This document shows, piece by piece, positions 14,086-17,647 of a stretch of 17,647 nucleotides of DNA. How positions within the stretch are numbered: the first letter of the stretch is position 1; every line of letters starts with the position of its first letter. The stretch lies in contig CAJPNA010000009.1 of assembly GCA_905371865.1 (NCBI GenBank), forward strand, positions 1 through 17,647. Reading direction: 5' to 3'. The notes under the pieces were generated by a model, which searched no databases, was not told where the DNA came from, and saw nothing but the letters and a program-made list of their open reading frames with translations. Position numbers and translations under genes: made by a program. The stretch is from an uncultured Carnobacterium sp. Its GTDB lineage: Bacteria; Bacillota; Bacilli; Lactobacillales; Aerococcaceae.

Positions 14086-14763
14086 TTATTTTGCTCCTTT
14101 ACCTTTTTCTAGAATCTTTCGAGAGACATAGTCCATCTCTGCTTCAGAATCTTGAATTCTATCTTCTTGAAAATGTAAATAATCTTCTTCTAACTTCTCA
14201 CAGGTGAGTTCAATCTTTTCAGCCAATTCTTGCAACGTTTGATAAGTTTCACTACCTTTAACAGGTTGTTCACTCATCTTCCGGTAGGCTGTTGTCATTT
14301 CTTTTAACGAAGGCACACAAGTATGCACAAACAAATCCGCATCTGGTAACCTTTCAGGATTTGCCACAAGCTCTCTAAAATAGTCCTTCATTGTTATTGA
14401 AGTATTATAGCGATTCGCAATAATTCTGAGTTTTGTATATCCTTGGATATTGTCCTCAATTTCGTTGATTTGATCTTTTACGACCGCCATTTTTTGTCTA
14501 AAATACTCAATATCTTGTTTGGAAAGTCCAGATTGTTCATACCTTTCTTGTACTTTAGTAGAAGTTTTTTTCAAAGGTTTCTTTGTTTTTTCAAAAAATG
14601 ATTGAACCTCCATCTCTCGAGGAAATAGAACAAAAAAGAAAATGGCAAGTAATACAATAGATACTACTATTCCTTTTTTCATTGAGCCATCGACATAATC
14701 CGCCAACCTAAACGTTAACAAGATAAAAAAGGCCAATTTTGCTAGTCTAAACCACTGTTTCAT
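14086..14763 (-). CDS. XpaC-like membrane protein
   Basis: A 225-residue protein with two closely spaced N-terminal membrane helices (about 8-22 and 28-48), then a charged, helical cytoplasmic tail (about 55-225) with coiled-coil character. It fits the XpaC family (5-bromo-4-chloroindolyl phosphate hydrolysis protein, PF10112). Despite that historical name no phosphatase motif is visible. Constant pairing with TelA suggests a membrane partner for that protein; the complex is inference. The start has a strong AAGGAGG site. A TACAAT -10 box lies at 14786-14791 on the minus strand, although I see no convincing -35 box. Confidence 0.86.
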   Translation of the reverse strand: MKQWFRLAKLAFFILLTFRLADYVDGSMKKGIVVSIVLLAIFFFVLFPREMEVQSFFEKTKKPLKKTSTKVQERYEQSGLSKQDIEYFRQKMAVVKDQINEIEDNIQGYTKLRIIANRYNTSITMKDYFRELVANPERLPDADLFVHTCVPSLKEMTTAYRKMSEQPVKGSETYQTLQELAEKIELTCEKLEEDYLHFQEDRIQDSEAEMDYVSRKILEKGKGAK

Positions 14764-14853
14764 GACATTCCCTCCTTATAGCATTATTGTATCATTCTTC
14801 ATTTGTTAAACATGGTACTTAAGGCCGATTTTTATATGATTTTTATTCAAAAA

Positions 14854-14881
14854 AACTGAGCCGAATTTCTTCGACTCAGTT
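14854..14881 (-). terminator. Terminator of ileS
   Basis: A 12-bp stem (AACTGAG... with CTCAGTT) closes a 4-base loop, 9 bases after the ileS stop codon, and a T-run follows on the minus strand. One pair is a U-G wobble on the minus strand, supporting that direction. Confidence 0.88.
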
Positions 14882-14889
14882 AAATTTTG

Positions 14890-17647
14890 TTATTCTGCTT
14901 CTGGAACCAACGCTTCAGGGAAGTATTCACGTACAATTGATGCACAACGATTACATAAAGTCGGAGCATCTCCTAATGTTCCCACTTCAATCTTCACAGC
15001 ACGGCAACGTTCGCATGTTTCACCTTTAGCATGTTCAACCACCACTTTCACGCCTTCGCCTTCAACAGCATTCGCTGGAGCTTCAACTCCTTCTGCAGCC
15101 ACTTCTAATTCACTGACGATGAATAATTGAGCTACATTCGTGTTTAAGCCTTCTAATAAAGTACGAACTTCATTAGATGGATATAGCGTTACTTTTGCTT
15201 CGAAGTTCTTACCGATTAATTTCTCGTTACGAGCTTCTTCTAAAGCTTTCAAAGCAGTGTTACGAACTTTGAAGAATTCAGCCCATTGTGCTAATACTTC
15301 TTCTGTATTTTCGTAGCTTTCTACTGTTGGGAAATCAGCTAATTGAACATAAGCTTCTTCTTCCTTCAAGTATTTCCAAACTTCTTCACTCGTGTGAACT
15401 AAGATTGGGCTTAGTAATTTCGTTAATTTCACTAGGATATCGTAAATCACTGTTTGCATTGCACGACGTTCGTAGTTATTTTCGTGTTCGATATACACAA
15501 CGTCTTTAGCAAAGTCTAAGTAGAATTGTGATAAATCAACAGTACAGAAGTTCATCACTGTTTGATAAATTGTTGAGAATTCATATTTTTCATACGCTGC
15601 TTCAATTGTCTTCACAACATCATTGAAACGAATCATCATATATTGGTCAACAGTACGTAGGTCTTTAAACGCTACAGCATGTTTAGATGGTTCGAAGTCC
15701 GTAGTGTTTGCTAACATAAAGCGCATTGTGTTACGGATCTTACGGTAGGCTTCAGATACTTGATTTAAAATTTCAGTACTGATACGTACGTCTGATTCGT
15801 AGTCCACAGAAGATACCCATAGACGGATAATATCTGCCCCTTTTGTTTGCATTTCTTTTGCAGGTGAGATGACGTTTCCGAGGGATTTACTCATCTTCTT
15901 CCCTTCTCCGTCCATTACGAACCCTTGAGAAAGAACTGCTTTATATGGAGCTTTCTTATGAACCGCTACACTTGTTGTTAAACTTGAGTTGAACCATCCA
16001 CGGTATTGGTCTGATCCTTCTAAGTATAAATCAGCGGGGAATGTTAATTCTGGACGAATGCTTAATACACCAGCATGTGAGCTACCTGAGTCGAACCATA
16101 CGTCCATGATGTCCATTTCTTTTGTAAATGTGCCATTTGGACTGCTTGGATGTCTGAATCCTTCTGGTAATAGGTCTTTTGCTTCACGCTCAAACCATAC
16201 GTCAGAACCGAATTTTTCCACTAATTTTGCAACATGTTCAATTGTTTCTGGAGTGATAATTGGCTCACCGTTCTCACCATAGAATACAGGAAGTGGAACT
16301 CCCCATACACGTTGACGAGAGATAACCCAGTCGCCACGGTCACGAACCATGTTGTAAATACGTACTTGCCCTGATGGGTGGTACCATTTCACATCATTTT
16401 CAATCACATCTAAGATATCTTGACGGAAGGCTTCAATTGACGCAAACCATTGTGGAGTTGCACGGAAGATAACTGGTTTCTTCGTTCTCCAGTCATGTGG
16501 ATAGCTATGCACGAAATAGCTTAGGTTTAATAATGAACCATTTTCAGTTAATAGGTCTGTGATGACTTTGTTTGCTTTAGCATAGAACATTCCTTCAAAA
16601 CCAGGAGCTTCTGCAGTATAGTGTCCTTGGTTGTCCACTGGTGATAATACATCTAAATTATATTTACGTGAGTAGTAATAGTCGTCTTCCCCGTGTCCAG
16701 GAGCTGAGTGAACTAAACCAGTCCCTGCATCAAGTGTTACATAGTCTCCAACCATTACAAGAGATTCACGTTCATAGAATGGATGCCATGCTGTCGCATA
16801 TTCCAATTCAGTACCGCGGAATTCTTTTAATACTTCAACAGATTTCCAACCTAGTGTTTCAGCAAGTGAGTTTACTAATTCTTTCGCTACGACAAAGTTT
16901 CCTTTATCAGTTTTCACTTCTACATATTCATAGTCAGGATGCACGAAGATTCCTAAGTTTGCAGGAAGGGTCCAAGGAGTTGTTGTCCAAATAACGAATG
17001 ATGCATCTTCTGAAACAACACCTTTTCCGTCTTTCACTTTGAACGCAACATAAATAGATGGGCTTTCTACGTCTTTATATTCAATTTCAGCTTCCGCCAG
17101 TGAAGATTCACTTGATGGAGACCAGTAAATTGGTTTTAATCCTTTGTAAATATAGCCATTTTCAGCCATTTTACCAAATACGCGGATTTGTTCTGCTTCG
17201 AATTCAGGTTGAAGTGTTAGGTACGGATTATCCCATGTACCTGTAACCCCTAAACGTTTAAATTCAGCACGTTGGTTGTCCACTTGACGCAATGCGTATT
17301 CCGCACATAATTTACGGAATTCAGCAATCGATAATTTTTTACGATCAACCCCTTCAGCATTCGCAAGAGCTTGCTCGATTGGTAGCCCATGTGTATCCCA
17401 CCCTGGTACATACGGTGCACGGAATCCGCTCATTGACTTACTACGAACAATGAAGTCCTTAGAAATTTTATTTAAGGCATGTCCCATATGTACCGCACCA
17501 TTAGCATAAGGTGGGCCATCATGAAGAACGAATGATGGTTTCCCTTCATTCTTCGCTTGACGTTGTCCGTAAACATCCGCTTCTTCCCATTCCTTTTGAT
17601 ATTCTACTTCTTTTGTTGGTAAGTTCCCACGCATTGGAAATTCTGTT
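14890..17647 (-). CDS. ileS: Isoleucyl-tRNA synthetase, 5' end cut by the window edge
   Basis: A class I aminoacyl-tRNA synthetase charging tRNA-Ile in the cytoplasm. About 918 residues are visible. The frame stays open to the window edge: the residues before the first Met are TEFP, which matches the family pattern (FPMRGNLP), so the true start is a little upstream, outside the window. Landmarks: the HIGH-type motif HMGH in PPYANGAVHMGH; the editing (CP1) domain in the middle; WFDSGSSHAGVL; KMSKS in GKKMSKSLGNV at about 600; and the C-terminal zinc finger with CERC and CNRC. Length and motifs are those of the ordinary bacterial enzyme sensitive to mupirocin (IleS1 type). A T-box leader, usual for ileS in Firmicutes, would lie beyond the window. 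Confidence 0.97.
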   Translation of the reverse strand, partial: TEFPMRGNLPTKEVEYQKEWEEADVYGQRQAKNEGKPSFVLHDGPPYANGAVHMGHALNKISKDFIVRSKSMSGFRAPYVPGWDTHGLPIEQALANAEGVDRKKLSIAEFRKLCAEYALRQVDNQRAEFKRLGVTGTWDNPYLTLQPEFEAEQIRVFGKMAENGYIYKGLKPIYWSPSSESSLAEAEIEYKDVESPSIYVAFKVKDGKGVVSEDASFVIWTTTPWTLPANLGIFVHPDYEYVEVKTDKGNFVVAKELVNSLAETLGWKSVEVLKEFRGTELEYATAWHPFYERESLVMVGDYVTLDAGTGLVHSAPGHGEDDYYYSRKYNLDVLSPVDNQGHYTAEAPGFEGMFYAKANKVITDLLTENGSLLNLSYFVHSYPHDWRTKKPVIFRATPQWFASIEAFRQDILDVIENDVKWYHPSGQVRIYNMVRDRGDWVISRQRVWGVPLPVFYGENGEPIITPETIEHVAKLVEKFGSDVWFEREAKDLLPEGFRHPSSPNGTFTKEMDIMDVWFDSGSSHAGVLSIRPELTFPADLYLEGSDQYRGWFNSSLTTSVAVHKKAPYKAVLSQGFVMDGEGKKMSKSLGNVISPAKEMQTKGADIIRLWVSSVDYESDVRISTEILNQVSEAYRKIRNTMRFMLANTTDFEPSKHAVAFKDLRTVDQYMMIRFNDVVKTIEAAYEKYEFSTIYQTVMNFCTVDLSQFYLDFAKDVVYIEHENNYERRAMQTVIYDILVKLTKLLSPILVHTSEEVWKYLKEEEAYVQLADFPTVESYENTEEVLAQWAEFFKVRNTALKALEEARNEKLIGKNFEAKVTLYPSNEVRTLLEGLNTNVAQLFIVSELEVAAEGVEAPANAVEGEGVKVVVEHAKGETCERCRAVKIEVGTLGDAPTLCNRCASIVREYFPEALVPEAE

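Noticed and set aside
14764..14889. Possible T-box or other leader near the ileS end
   Set aside because: This is the 3' side of ileS. Only a plain terminator and the upstream sequence of xpaC are present; the ileS leader would be beyond 17647.
1..17647. Search for CRISPR arrays, insertion sequences, phage genes, tRNA and rRNA genes
   Set aside because: No regularly spaced repeats, transposase motifs, target duplications or tRNA-like cloverleaf with CCA end were seen. The region reads as stable chromosome.

Overview
The window looks like chromosome of a low-GC Gram-positive bacterium, most likely in the order Lactobacillales (a Carnobacteriaceae- or Granulicatella-like organism would fit; this is a family-level guess). 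Reasons: AT-rich DNA, strong GGAGG ribosome binding sites, a lipoprotein with a DUF6287-like domain, PTS-based sugar uptake, an oligoendopeptidase F of the lactic-acid-bacterial type, and Bacilli-type gene neighbourhoods (5-formyl-THF cyclo-ligase / rhomboid / ROK glucokinase, and xpaC / telA). There are no rRNA or tRNA genes, CRISPR arrays or insertion sequences. Nearly everything reads on the minus strand. The exceptions are the first gene and the gntR-manA pair.

Layout. (1) 28-669: a lipoprotein gene, convergent with the next cluster and sharing a hairpin terminator with it. (2) 713-3985, minus strand: an HD-phosphohydrolase/5-FCL fusion, a rhomboid protease, ROK glucokinase and a membrane-anchored rhodanese-like protein. 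This resembles the Bacillus yqgN-gluP-yqgQ-glcK neighbourhood, but yqgQ is absent and an HD domain is added to the cyclo-ligase. (3) 3986-4464: a gene-free stretch rich in strong inverted repeats, possibly a small structured RNA with its own terminator. (4) 4465-9709: a sugar locus with a GH1 phospho-glycosidase and lactose/cellobiose-type PTS IIC, IIB and IIA on the minus strand, divergent from a GntR/UTRA regulator and mannose-6-phosphate isomerase on the plus strand. The divergent promoter region carries a perfect 24-bp palindrome over the GH1 -35 box and a near-consensus cre site at its start of transcription. Gene content matches the core of the Bacillus subtilis gmu (glucomannan-oligosaccharide) operon, so uptake of mannose-containing beta-linked disaccharides is the best reading. 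(5) 9758-11551: pepF, sharing a bidirectional terminator with manA. (6) 11678-12675: two small membrane proteins in one operon, one with a SwrB/DUF6115-like C-terminal helix-turn-helix and one with only the LysM-like domain of MltG. (7) 12891-14763: the xpaC-telA pair. (8) 14890 to the window end: isoleucyl-tRNA synthetase, cut at its 5' end.

Working together: the PTS would phosphorylate a beta-disaccharide during import, the GH1 enzyme would split it inside the cell, and ManA would convert mannose-6-P to fructose-6-P. The GntR regulator would sense the phosphorylated sugar, and CcpA may add glucose repression. Most of the rest is housekeeping or cell-envelope related. The points most worth following up are the gmu-like locus with its operator, the structured intergenic region, the HD/5-FCL fusion and the SwrB-like/MltG-like pair.
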